Assembly (NCBI GenBank): GCA_019649035.1
Contig: BMAT01005369.1
Span: 225,197 to 251,853, forward strand
Origin: Elysia marginata
Lineage: Eukaryota; Mollusca; Gastropoda; Plakobranchidae
DNA length: 26,657 bases
Reading direction: 5' to 3'
In this document: piece by piece, positions 10,385 through 20,520 of the stretch
Numbering within the stretch: position 1 is the first letter of the stretch
How the letters are laid out: the number at the start of each line of letters is the position of its first letter
The notes under the pieces: generated by a model
Told to the model about the DNA's origin: nothing
The model's input: only the letters and a program-made list of their open reading frames with translations
Databases searched by the model: none
Translations under genes and position numbers: made by a program

Positions 10385-11225
10385 AACATCGGCAAAGTAG
10401 ATAGGAGACTGGACGGTGTCATTTCGCCACTCCATCATTTGTCTTCTTTCTGATGTTTTCCCGTTTCTTGGCTGCCAGTTGGTTATTTTTTTTGCTACAT
10501 CTGTTGTCTTCAAATCTTGCGACATGGCCAGTCCACCTCCATTTTCGTTTTGTAGCAAATGCCACCACATCTTTAATTCCTGTCTTGTCTCTTTTGGAAT
10601 GAGATTTAATCTTTCAGTTTTGTTCTTAGGATCTTTCTCTTTATTGCTCTTTCGCCGAAATGAATCACTATGCATTTGCTTTTGATAGCGACCATGTCTG
10701 ACATCCGTAAGTATTTGTTGGTAGTATGCATTGATCAGAGACCTGTCTTTTAGGGATAAGCGATCCGGCCAATTGAAAAGTTTCTCTCTATTTCTCCCAA
10801 AACAGCTTCATCCGGTTTTAACTCACTCGCAACTTCTTCTTTAGCAGTGTCTTTAAGGTGTGTAGTTTGTCGTAGCTATTTATATTCTGTAACCTGCTCT
10901 ATTTCTTAGTTTTCAATGTGGATTTCTTAATTATTTTCAAAAGTTGTCTTATACTCTGTCTTTGCTTTATGCAAAGTCCATGTTATTTGGTTTTTTGTTA
11001 AGTTTGTTTAGGTTTTCTTCCATTTCGGTTCTCATACTGTTATAAATGCTACATCGTCTCCAAAACTTAGGTTGGTAAGGACTCCGTCTGATTTCAATCC
11101 TCTTTAAAGTTCTGCCACTTGGGATGTCATTTCTTTTAGGCAGAAAATATTTTTTGCGAAACGCATCTCCTTGTCTAACTGCTCTCTTTATTTCGAAACT
11201 TTCGGAAACTAGATTTAACATAATG
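10385..11225 (-). mobile_element. Second decayed non-LTR retrotransposon fragment, opposite strand
   Basis: On the minus strand, in order: FEIKRAVRQGD, then NLSFGDDVAFI (the catalytic block, with FGDD for the usual FADD), then LPTNTYGCQTWSLSK (about 10724-10680). The terminal GHVARFEDNR and ITNWQPRNGK region follows, typical of the C-terminus of many LINE polymerases. Frameshifts and stops separate the blocks. It is a different lineage from the plus-strand fragment at 9835-10290, and the two lie 3' end to 3' end. Confidence 0.75.
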
Positions 11226-11229
11226 AATT

Positions 11230-12015
11230 CGCGCCGTAGCTTTTTTATATATATTTTTCAAAAGTTTGCAGGTAAGTTTCAGTGATGTTTATTTTTTTCG
11301 CGCTTTAATTGAATTTTGTAGGTTTTGATACTGGTAAATCAAAATGATGATTAAAAAACGATCACTAAAAACTTTCTATTCCTATAATTTACGATACTAA
11401 ATCAATTATTTATGCATTTTTGAACAAATTCGAAAATATATATTAGTAGTTTATGATAATAAATATATCCATGTACAAGTTCACATATTTATGCGAGTTG
11501 ACCTCAATAGTTGTTTCAACCCTCAACTTAACCACTTCATCAGAATTAAAAAATGCAACTTTATGACGGTACAGAGTAGGTAATGGTAAGTCATAAAAGA
11601 AAATTACAAAACCAATATAAATTTTATATGAAGTTACCACTATCATTTGTATTTAAATTTGATGAAAATCAAAACTTAAAAAAAAGAATAATATAGTACT
11701 TTTACAGATGCAATTGCAAAATTTTATTCTTCCAAAACTATGTTTGATTCTTGCATAAAGAGCTCAAAATTTCAATTTAATCGATGTTTTTATCGTGCTG
11801 GAATGTAAACCATTGCACAAACTTTGGAGAGAACGCGCGCGCAATTTTCTTTGTCCCTCTGCACTAGATTTTAAAATCCGAAATCATTAATAGTTCCCGG
11901 TATATATTTTGTATACAAAATGCTCAAACTTCATGACTTTTGTCTCCCTTTTCCGGTTGGATGTGCAGGAGAAAAAACCCAAATGTCTACATTCGTTTTC
12001 ACACTCGGCAGTTCT
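11230..12015. other. Non-coding AT-rich stretch
   Basis: No gene or recognisable element. It includes a short alternating GC run (GCGCGCGC) near 11836. Confidence 0.4.
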
Positions 12016-12019
12016 ACGT

Positions 12020-12200
12020 TTAACGTTGTAGAATCACTTTGCAAGGCTGTTTTGTCAGCAGCCTCGGACAGCGAGCAGCGTGAACAATTAGAGCAATAAC
12101 TCTCACCTGTGCCCCAAGAGCAGACTGAAAATTGATACCTAAACTTTGCAATGAAACCTTTTACATTTTACTCATAACTCTGACGCAAAGCTGGTGTTAT
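12020..12200 (+). repeat. Interspersed repeat, copy B
   Basis: Aligns with 6160-6330 and partly with 14765-14830. Shared words include GTGAACAAT, GCAATAAC, CTGTGCCCCAAGAG and GACTGAAAATT. A 38-codon open frame (11983-12099) runs into this copy, which argues against it being a gene. Confidence 0.55.
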
Positions 12201-13133
12201 GCCATAAGTAGTTTTAAATTAGTTTGACGTTGAATTAAAAAAAGGACCAAAAAAAACAACAATATACTTGCCAATGTAATTAACATTTAAAGTTTCAGAT
12301 ATATTTTATTCGTGTCGTCATGAAAATGTGAAAAAGAAAACCAAAACAGTTAGTTAAACAGATGAACAGAGAATCTACAAAGTAAAAAAAAAAACCTATT
12401 CACTTGTTTATTTTATGTCTATAATTCAAGCTGCAAATTAGAACCAAGAGGCTATGTATATTCTCAACAGTATTGTCCACCATTTAGTTTATGTTTTCTG
12501 AAATCATCCATTGCTGTTTTCTAAATAAAATTAACGAATTCTTTCTTCGCAAAAATTCAATATCAATGATCCTTAAAATCCTTAATAATCTACAACCCTA
12601 GTGTTTTAAACATCACAGTGTCGAAATTTTGTCATCAACACGTTGCATGTACATGCTAATTAAAGATAATCAAAAGGCGGTTGTTTGGTAAGCAAATATT
12701 TATTTTGCCTATAGTTTCATGTCCTATCTTACCAGCTTTTACCATCATTTTTGAACTTGTGTGAAAAACCAGTAATTGTACTCGTATTTTAAAAAACTTA
12801 TTATATCTAAGAAAAGAAAACATGTTACCATTTGATGTACTTCGTTTAACTTCGGCGAAAAGACAAACCTCTCTATCTACCTACCAATTATCAAACTGCG
12901 TATACTACACGTATTAGGAAAAGATAACTGTCATGCTAACCTAAATTTTGTGCCTTGTCATGACTTAAAAGTTTCAGGCGGCTACCTTCATCAAACAGCT
13001 GGCTGGGCTTTGCTTACGAATGCCAACCATGTTAAGTTCACCAACAAGAACGTTCGTTTGTACATACAATGCGAAAAAATTTCCCTACGCACTCTGAAGA
13101 AACCCTTTTTAGTATAATTGTCTTTGCAATATA

Positions 13134-13139
13134 TATCTG

Positions 13140-13190
<51 letters not shown>

Positions 13191-13280
13191 ATCTATCTAT
13201 CTATCTATCTATCTACCAATCTATCTATCTATCCATCTGTTTATTTATTTATCTATCTATCTGTCTGGCCGTCTATCTAT
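13134..13280. repeat. (TCTA)n microsatellite
   Basis: About 147 bases of imperfect TATC/CTAT tetranucleotide repeat with a few interruptions. Translations rich in Y-L-S-I come from this repeat and are not protein genes. Confidence 0.97.
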
Positions 13281-13810
13281 GTAGTACTGTAAATTTACAT
13301 ACATTTTCGACTTGACATAAACTATATCTCGGTTTCTACTTTATTTGTCTTTTGTCTATCTGAATCCCATCAATTTGAAAGTATATACTACAAAAAGCAA
13401 TTAAAAATAAAGATTTAAACGCTGGCTCAAAGGCGAATAACACTGTATCGCTAAAAATGACTGAAAGCAAAACCTCAATCCAAGATCTGGTATTCCACAC
13501 GGCATCTCACGCTTCAAGCACCACTGTGTGTACAAAGAACAGCATCTGCCGTGCCCAAACCCAAAACAGAGAAACATTAGCAACAGAATTCCTAATGGAA
13601 TATTATTTTCAGCTCAAACACGAAGGAGCTGTTGTCCCATGTGCATAAAATTAGATGCACAAAATGAGTTTTGTTTGTAAATTAAATTTAAAAATTATAC
13701 TTTTGCATTTTTTAAACCAAAAGATACTTGTGTTTTGGTCGGAATTCTAGACTCTCTGCTAACCAATGTGCCTTATAAATGATGCTTTCTTTATTGTAAA
13801 ACCCGCCCTT

Positions 13811-13902
13811 AAGAGTAAAAAAGAAATCTTTAAAAACAATTACCTGGTCTTACACTTTTTTATTCTTAAGATGTGTAGTTCAAGAATCGCTGCTTGTTGC
13901 TA
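13811..13902 (+). repeat. 92-bp dispersed direct repeat, copy 1
   Basis: Begins AAGAGTAAAA and ends GCTGCTTGTTGCTA. A second copy with a few substitutions is at 14372-14463. The right 45 bases are almost identical between copies. Confidence 0.85.
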
Positions 13903-14216
13903 CATAGGAAATGCAGGGCAGAATTTCATGTTTAAGTCTGGTTCTTTTTACAGTCAGTTCTAAACTGTTACAGTAGTCTCTGTTCTTCCATTGTGGTCTA
14001 TGTTCAATGTGTTCATTTCTTTCTTACTTTTTCTTGCTAAAGCACAGTATGTGAATTCACAATTGAATTTAATTTTGTTGTTTAAAAATAAAAAAAAATA
14101 AATACATGTATAAACTTATCCCTACTCAGTGTTTTTGTGTTTCTTTTTATAATAAAGGTTCTTTCAACTGATTTGCTAATCTCAAAGTTAGTTAAGAAAA
14201 AGCGCCCTTTGCGCTC

Positions 14217-14236
14217 AGTGTCCTTTTTTTAAGGAC
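14217..14236. repeat. Short perfect hairpin TGTCC-loop-GGACA
   Basis: TGTCCTTTTTTTAAGGACA is a compact inverted repeat lying just after GCGCCCTTTGCGC, itself partly palindromic. It may be part of a small non-autonomous element between the two 92-bp repeats, but matching terminal repeats were not found. Confidence 0.4.
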
Positions 14237-14371
14237 AGAATATCAATTGCTCATTATAAACCAAAAAAAAATTTTTTTCAATAAAATCTTGTTATTTTGT
14301 TCAATATGAGCCCAATTTGCTCACTATATCGCAATTTGAATAAAAAAATCAAATGTAGGCATTAATGGGTT

Positions 14372-14463
14372 AAGAGTAAAAAGAAATCTTTTTAAACAAT
14401 GACCTGTTCCTGCACCTTTTTTATTCTTAAGATGTGTAGTTCAAGAATCGCTGCTTGTTGCTA
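14372..14463 (+). repeat. 92-bp dispersed direct repeat, copy 2
   Basis: Second copy of the sequence at 13811-13902, about 560 bases downstream in the same orientation. Flanking sequences differ immediately outside the match. Confidence 0.85.
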
Positions 14464-14764
14464 TGATTGGTTGTTCAAACACCTGGGTATTTCATTTTGA
14501 AGTTTTTGAATGAACTTTTGTTCATCTCTCTTTAGTCTATGAAATGTGCAAAACAAAGACCTACATTGTTACATTTTCATCTTCGCAAACAAACATTAAA
14601 ATCGATCAATGGATATTCGACTCATAGAAGTTTTCATTTCTACGTCTCCACGAAACTTAACTGCAAACCACAAAAAACTAGGAGATGGAAGAAAATTTAG
14701 AATAATTCTTTAAACCTTCATAGGGTTTTCATGTTTTAAACATTTATGTTGCAAATCATTATTA

Positions 14765-14830
14765 GAAAACCCGGATGTGCCCCAGTAGAGACTGAAATCG
14801 CATAAAATTTCACAATGTAATATCCAATTT
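14765..14830 (+). repeat. Interspersed repeat, copy C (partial)
   Basis: TGTGCCCC-AGTAGAGACTGAAA and the following TTTCACAATG match the second half of the repeat at 12020-12200, with small gaps. Low-complexity DNA nearby limits certainty. Confidence 0.35.
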
Positions 14831-14839
14831 TGCTTAAAA

Positions 14840-15778
14840 ATATTGTAATTTAGAGTTTAATGTAAAGAACAAAATAGTAGTTAAAATTAAAAGTTTTGCA
14901 CCTTTACAAGGGGCCTTATAGTTTTTAGTCATGTACATAGCACCTAAAAGCTTAGTTATTGCCCCTTAAGGAATATTTCAATTTTTTTTAAATCGATAAT
15001 TACTATGCATGGATGTAAAGATTATTCCTGTGTAACCATCTTTAAATTATCCCCCCCCCAAAAAAAAAAAAAAATTAATAATAATAATAAAAGACAATTC
15101 ATGAATAGGCCACGTAAGGCTAAGACTAATATATCTGTTGTTCTATAAGTTTTTTTTTCTGTTTCGCTATTTTTTAATCCTTTTTTGTAATCTCCCTTCT
15201 CCTTCTTTTAAGATTGCGATTTACTTTTAATTGCAATTAGATGTTTATTTTTTTTCTTCAATTTAGAAAATATGAAATTTAAGTAATTACAATAAAAAAA
15301 CAGAAAAGAAAAAAAAGGACAAAGAAACAATCTGAGAAGAAAAGTGTAGGCTCAATTTTAAAAAATCGATTAAACAGAAAGACAATTTGAGAAGACCGAT
15401 GAATCGAAAGTTAAATTTTAAGCATAAAGTAAAATGTTGGAAAGGTTCCTTTTGGGGTTTGCTTGTGCTATGAATCTGCATTTTTAAAACAGATAGGATG
15501 TGATTTGATTTTTTTGTCTATTAAAAGTAATATCTTTATAAGGTTATTGTCTCTTTCTATAATATCGTGAAATTTTAGGTTATTTGTGTAATGAAAATTA
15601 ATATAGTGCTCGAAATGTATGAGGAGCTTTTATACACATAATAGCCTAGTGGCACGACAATACAATATGATTATCTTAGGTGTTGGCCAGGGAGATATAA
15701 AAACTAATACTAAAAGTCATACACTTTATATTCACTTTTTATATGGATACTCAAGGAACGGCGCTGCGTTTTCAAGCC
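14840..15778. other. Non-coding low-complexity stretch
   Basis: Contains a poly-C/poly-A run near 15051-15075, an AAT repeat, and AT-rich DNA. A 64-codon minus-strand frame (15287-15481) is F/K/L-rich and looks accidental. Confidence 0.4.
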
Positions 15779-15784
15779 TTTATT
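15779..15784 (-). promoter_or_regulatory. Candidate poly(A) signal of the Ig-like/coiled-coil gene
   Basis: TTTATT on the plus strand gives AATAAA on the minus strand about 420 bases past the stop codon. A second AATAAA sits only a few bases after the stop (16199-16194) and could also serve, giving a very short 3' UTR. Confidence 0.35.
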
Positions 15785-16200
15785 GAACTTCATTTAAAAT
15801 CTTTAGAATAAAACATTTCAGATTACCCTATACCAACATTTCTTTTCATATTCGCACAAGAAGATACAAATTACGAAATGTGTAAATTAAAAAGTAACGT
15901 TTTGAAAACTTGGTTCATTAATAGATCTATCTATAGCCTCATCGACCAAATTATGCCAACAAAGAGTCATTTTGAACACGCTGTCACAAAATGGCATAAA
16001 TGTGCGTAATTCAAAGCGTAGCATTTTCATCTGTGTGAAACAAATTTTGGACAACAGAGCTTCATAATCATGCCTACAAAAAAACTAACTAATTTCTTAT
16101 TGTTTGAAAAAGCGTCGAGGGAACATACATATAAAATCTCATTTCACTTTTTCTTGTGCAATGGGTAGCTCTCACAAAATTTATGTTTTGTTATTTATTA

Positions 16201-17807
16201 TTACCAATCCTCATACTTCAGAAACACCCCAATAGAATCGGCACGGGCAACATTTGCAGAGGACCACACGGCATACGTATCTCCTACGGCGTACTGGAAA
16301 AATGGCCTTGCTATATTCTTGTCCATGGGACAGCCGGGTTCAGCCTCTCCGGCAAAGAACCATCCTCCAAACGCGTCACATGTTGTATAGTCAAAGTTGA
16401 TGTAAAACCGGCGCATATACTGAGGACGGGTCTCACCCTCGATGCTGAAAATATTTTGTTCTTTCGTTTTAAGGTCCGTCCAGCTTGACAAAATCACCCG
16501 GTTTTTCTCAAACCAGCTTGTAATGGTAGACCCACGGCCATTAAATACGATGCGCTTAACCACCCGACCTTTGTCAAAGACAGCCAACAAAACTTCATCT
16601 ATATTGGTCCAATTCTCAAATGCGTCTCTGTTCCTGTAATGGTTAACACATGGCAGACTGTGGTTGAACTGCTTGCAGCCAGCCTCTACCTCAAGTGGAA
16701 TGCCAGTCCCGTGTATGTAAGCTGGATAAATCTTGACATTGTTGTAGGACGTTCCCCGAAACACAAGCCTCCATTCTTTTCTTCCAGTTCCAAGAACATC
16801 GAAGTATTCTTCGACTCTATCTGAAGCTGCGCTTGGACATACTTGCTGAAGGGCGTCAACGCTTGTGACAAGATTACTTGTGATGCTGGAGAGAGAGGCA
16901 AGTTTGGATGCTAACCTAGTCATGTTATCAGCGGTGCTGGGAACTGATATTTGTGGCGGGCGTGCTGATTTGACATAATCATACAGCTCACTAATGTTTG
17001 CATTGGTCGATTCAACCGATTCAACAATTTGTCTCAAACTAGAACCTACAAAACTATCGTCTGAATCTTGTAGCGGTCTCGTTCCAACTTGTGACACTTT
17101 GTCTTCCAATCTGTTCTCCAGTCTGTCTAACCTGTCTTGAAGTCGGTTGCTGGATGACAGAATCTCGCTACGTACTTCTGTCTCGAGGTTATGTGTTTGG
17201 TCTGTTACTGTCGTCTTGAAAGTTTCTAATTTGTCCTCCAGCCTCTTAGCACCATTGGCGGAATCTTCAAGGCGTTTTTCCATACAGTTGAGTTTTTCTC
17301 CCAGTGAAGTTACTAATTGTTTGATCTCTCCAAGCCCATCAGCTGGTGCTGAGAGTGATTTGAAGTCTTCTGAAATACTTGGACTACGTGGATCTAGCTC
17401 GAAAGCAGTGCTACCTCCTACAAACGATTTTAACTCATTGTTTTGTCCATTCGCATCTACACTGACTGCCACACAGGCGAATTGGGTTTCTGAACAGTCC
17501 ACAGTCTTGTGGAGCATCACGGTGATATTTGCCTGTCGATCTGTTAGGTCTCCACTAAAACGGCGACCATCTGAAACTCTCTGGTCTCGGGGTTTTATTG
17601 TGCTCAACGTTGTCAGCTCTCTCCATTGGTTTCCGTCTCTTGCACGACGCATGTAAATGGTCAAGGCGGTTATTTTTCTGGATGTGCTGGTATGGTCATC
17701 TGGATCGTCAGCAAGTTTCTCGTTGCACTGTAACATTGCACAACCAGAGACTGCCGCGCTGCTGTTCAACGGTACGTGCGACCTGGAGTAAAAACTTAGG
17801 TCGAAAC
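16201..17807 (-). CDS. Secreted Ig-like / coiled-coil / lectin-like protein, large 3' exon (VIgL-like architecture)
   Basis: A single long exon begins after an acceptor (CAATTTTTCAG, AG at 17809-17808) with two bases of a split Gly codon (phase 1) and encodes about 534 residues to TAA. Numbering from the Leu at 17769: an Ig-like domain spans about 1-115. It has B-strand Cys15, the F-strand pattern D91-x5-F97-x-C99, and a probable extra disulphide Cys10-Cys92. A heptad-rich coiled coil follows at about 143-228 with Cys162 inside it, then a linker to Cys311. A globular C-terminal domain occupies 331-522 (EWRLVFRGT, NGRGSTITSWF, FGGWFF, Cys365/374/464/480). There are five N-glycosylation sequons (N81, N258, N282, N369, N386) and no membrane segment. 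FREPs, CREPs and GREPs of gastropods share the Ig-coil-lectin plan. This C-terminal domain is not fibrinogen-like or C-type lectin by its motifs. Role in oligomeric recognition of microbes or sugars is inferred. The signal peptide must come from an upstream exon. Confidence 0.9.
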
Positions 17808-18130
17808 CTGAAAAATTGAAAAATGAGCTTATTTTACTTCAAGGATTCATTGAAAAAAACATGCCCCCCCCCCCCCTTTAATTACTCAGAGTATTTGCGC
17901 TTTAAATTTAGTTCACAATTTATATCAGTAAAGAAAGCATCTATTGAGGCAGAAATGTTTTGTAAACTGAATGTGATCGTGTTAAACATTTCATGGTTGG
18001 AAAAAAACTGCGTGAAACTTTCTTTAAAAAAGTCTTTCGGTTATATAATGGTAGGATTAGAAAAAATATACAGTGAAGTAGTAGCGCGGTATTTAAGATG
18101 AGAGAATTTCAATGCGACCATTTCTTTAAG

Positions 18131-18399
18131 CTTAGTGTGGCGTAGGGATTTTGTACATCGGCCCTAGACTTCTGGGGTTCAAGTCCCGACTTGTCAGATC
18201 GGATTTAAGCCTCGGGAAAGGCTCTATTCAGGCGTTAAATAAGTCTCCGGACATAGGCAGAAAAATCTTGGCGACATGCTAGATTGCTGCACTTTGATTG
18301 CTACTCCTCTGTGATTTCATAAGGTGCCTGTCGTTGAACTCATGCAAAAGGCATCTAGTACATAAGGCGCTAAAGAGAGATAAACTCTTTCTTTTTTTA
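18131..18399 (+). mobile_element. tRNA-derived SINE inside the presumed intron
   Basis: A box TGGCGTAGGG at 18138-18147 and B box GGTTCAAGTCC at 18176-18186, 38 bases apart, followed by a non-tRNA body and a T-rich end near 18388-18398. CTTTAAG occurs at 18124-18130 and again at 18400-18406, a possible short target-site duplication. It lies antisense to the Ig-like gene. Confidence 0.65.
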
Positions 18400-19146
18400 C
18401 TTTAAGTGCAGCGTGTGTTCGCCGTAAGGGAGAAATATTGCTTAAGTAGCTATGTCAAATAAAACACTTTCGTTAGTATCTTTAATGTTTTACTCCTTTG
18501 TTTTTTATGAAAACACATCAAGATTTATAAAGACCACATGCGAATTTCGAGCACAAAGGGAAATAACAGATTTGCGGTAGTTAAACATTTTTATTACCTT
18601 AGAGGTTAGAGAAAACTTTCTATATCAGTTTCGACGCTACGTTTGAAAAGCATAGCTTTTCGAAGGGCCTACATTGAAAAATAATAAATAGATCTATCTT
18701 TCAAAATATATAACTTTATAAACAGGTCTTTGTTCAAGATAACTGCACAGATTGCGAACTTTGTCAATAAATCACCAGTACTATACCTTGACAAACAGCT
18801 TGTAATAAAATTAGAGTCACAAAAACAAGTCTTGCCATAGTTCTGAAACTTCGAAACAATTTTTATGTTGGTGCTGCAGGTTGGGTCCAAGACTGGCCTA
18901 CACCAAATAGTATAAAACTTATATATCCTCTTGACTTGCAGTTAAGAATAAAGAATATTATTCTGCTTCTTGTAAGGTCATTGCAGTTATCGGGGTCGTG
19001 GTAATTTATTCATTGACGTTGGCCCAGTTCCAGCAGGATGTACTTGTGTGTTGATAAGACACCATACACATGTCTCGTGTTTTCAGACCACTTCGGTGGA
19101 TTACAAGAATACAAGAATAACAAACTGATAGAGATCGTCGTCTTAC

Positions 19147-19267
19147 CGGATACGGCGGTTCCTTGAATGTGGGGCGCAATGCGATTTCCTAGAGATCCAA
19201 TTACATTTGGCGGCTCATATTTTTTGGCAATGTAAAAAATCACCATCAAATTGAGTGCAACGTTCAC
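19147..19267 (-). CDS. Candidate upstream exon of the Ig-like/coiled-coil gene
   Basis: An open minus-strand frame, more GC-rich than its surroundings, ends at a good donor (TCCG|GTAAGA, GT at 19146-19145) in phase 1. It therefore joins in frame to the acceptor at 17808 through a split Gly codon across a 1339-bp intron. It reads a short hydrophobic stretch (VALNLMVIFYIA) followed by KKYEPP and about 24 polar residues. The only ATG (19246) leaves just MVIFYIA, which is short for a signal peptide. Either a further 5' exon supplies the rest, for example through the AG just before 19268, or this is not an exon. Confidence 0.35.
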
Positions 19268-19269
19268 GC

Positions 19270-20400
19270 TTCAACAATCACACAAACGTTTGTAATTTGA
19301 ATTTTGCCACAGATTTCATTACATTTTTATTCACACAGGAGCACAAAATCCTTGCATTCAAAAGTTTGATTATGCTTATGTGTATGCTGGGTTTTATTGC
19401 ATTGTTCTCATTTCTTTGGGGAAGTTTTACTCTACCTTTAATCTAAATTACGTCTTACTAGATCTTCATTGGTTACGAATAATATGTAAATGGAGCAAAT
19501 GTTTGCCATAGGGATTTCACAGAAAAGATCAAACCATTTTATGCATTTCATCAAGCTTTCTAAGATCCTAGTGGCTAGAGTTTGCATTGGGCAGAACATT
19601 ACTGGTTGCTGAAGCGTAATACCCCTCGTCTAGTTCTGATCAAGGTAAGAGTAGGTTATATTAACCGGATTAGATAGAATTTCGTTCTATGTCAGGTTGA
19701 CAAAAAATAATTTGAAAGGTTTCTCGCACGCCCCTTTATTATAAACAATGGCCTGGTTTTGGTTTGGTTTTAGTTTCGTGGCATTTTGACCTTTACACTG
19801 CTCAAAACGTCTAAGTTCTGCATCTGTTCAGACCTTTACCAAGCTGTGCATCTTCTGACCTCAGTGGGGGTCAGTAGTTAAAACAGCAATGTAGCATCCT
19901 GAACGTATTTCAGATATGTCACTGTTCTGTAACATTGAGACTACAATGCGTGTAAAGTGCCGTTTCTAACATATATAAAGATCCCATTGCTATATTAAAA
20001 AAAAAACTTAAACACACAGGCTTGCTGAGTCCAGAGCCGAGGATTGACTAACAGAACACGGCGTCACAATAACCAAATACATTCTTGTTATGCGTCACTA
20101 TGAAAAAAAAACTTTGGCCTACACAGAGTTAAAAGATTTACCCCAAGTGGAAATAATAGGACGTAATATCTCTGTAATACGGGCTGAACATTCTTGTATA
20201 ATGCTTACATCAATCACCCCCGAGGCATGCGAAAAACGTGCTGTCCTTAAATTTACATCTATTTAAACCAATGTGCGTGTTCTAAACACGATGACTGTCA
20301 CTGTGTGTTTTCGCTTTGTTTGATGTTATTTTTAATCCTTGTTGTTTTACTGGTAGAAGACGATGACAGTATTACTTGCTGTTGCAGAAAGTATTAAGTA
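19270..20400. other. Non-coding stretch
   Basis: No gene recognised. AT-rich sequence without clear repeats; open frames are short and lack motifs. Confidence 0.4.
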
Positions 20401-20520
20401 ATGATAGAAGTAGCAGTTGCTGTCCTAGTGGTCGTAGTAACAGCGGCAGCAGTAGCCAAGTGTAATGGTAATAATAATAAGAAAGAAAAGCGCTGTTGCG
20501 ATAGTCGTTGTGTAAAGTAG
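20401..20520 (+). CDS. Very small ORF with signal-peptide-like start and Cys-rich tail
   Basis: ATG to TAG, 39 codons. The first 19 residues are almost all V, A, L and I (a signal-peptide-like core ending in AAAVA). The rest is polar and basic with C21, a KKEKR run, then C32, C33 and C37, ending VK. KR just before CC resembles a propeptide cleavage site followed by a tiny cysteine-rich peptide. Against this, the valine/alanine run is written by a degenerate GTA/GCA repeat and the N run by an AAT repeat, so the frame may be chance. There is an in-frame TAA two codons before the ATG, G at -3, and an acceptor-like TTGCTGTTGCAG just upstream (ending 20386). AATAAA occurs at 20784. No family is recognised. 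Confidence 0.2.
   Translation: MIEVAVAVLVVVVTAAAVAKCNGNNNKKEKRCCDSRCVK

Noticed and set aside
11969-12099. Acceptor-like CAG followed by a 42-codon open frame ending in TAA, resembling a terminal exon.
   Set aside because: Its second half lies in an interspersed repeat with copies at 6160-6330 and 14765-14830, and it has a single cysteine and no domain.
13069-13315. Open frames rich in Y-L-S-I on the plus strand.
   Set aside because: They are direct translations of the (TCTA)n microsatellite.
17147-17656. 169-codon plus-strand frame.
   Set aside because: It is the antisense shadow of the coiled-coil and Ig-like coding exon, whose minus-strand frame has clear domains.
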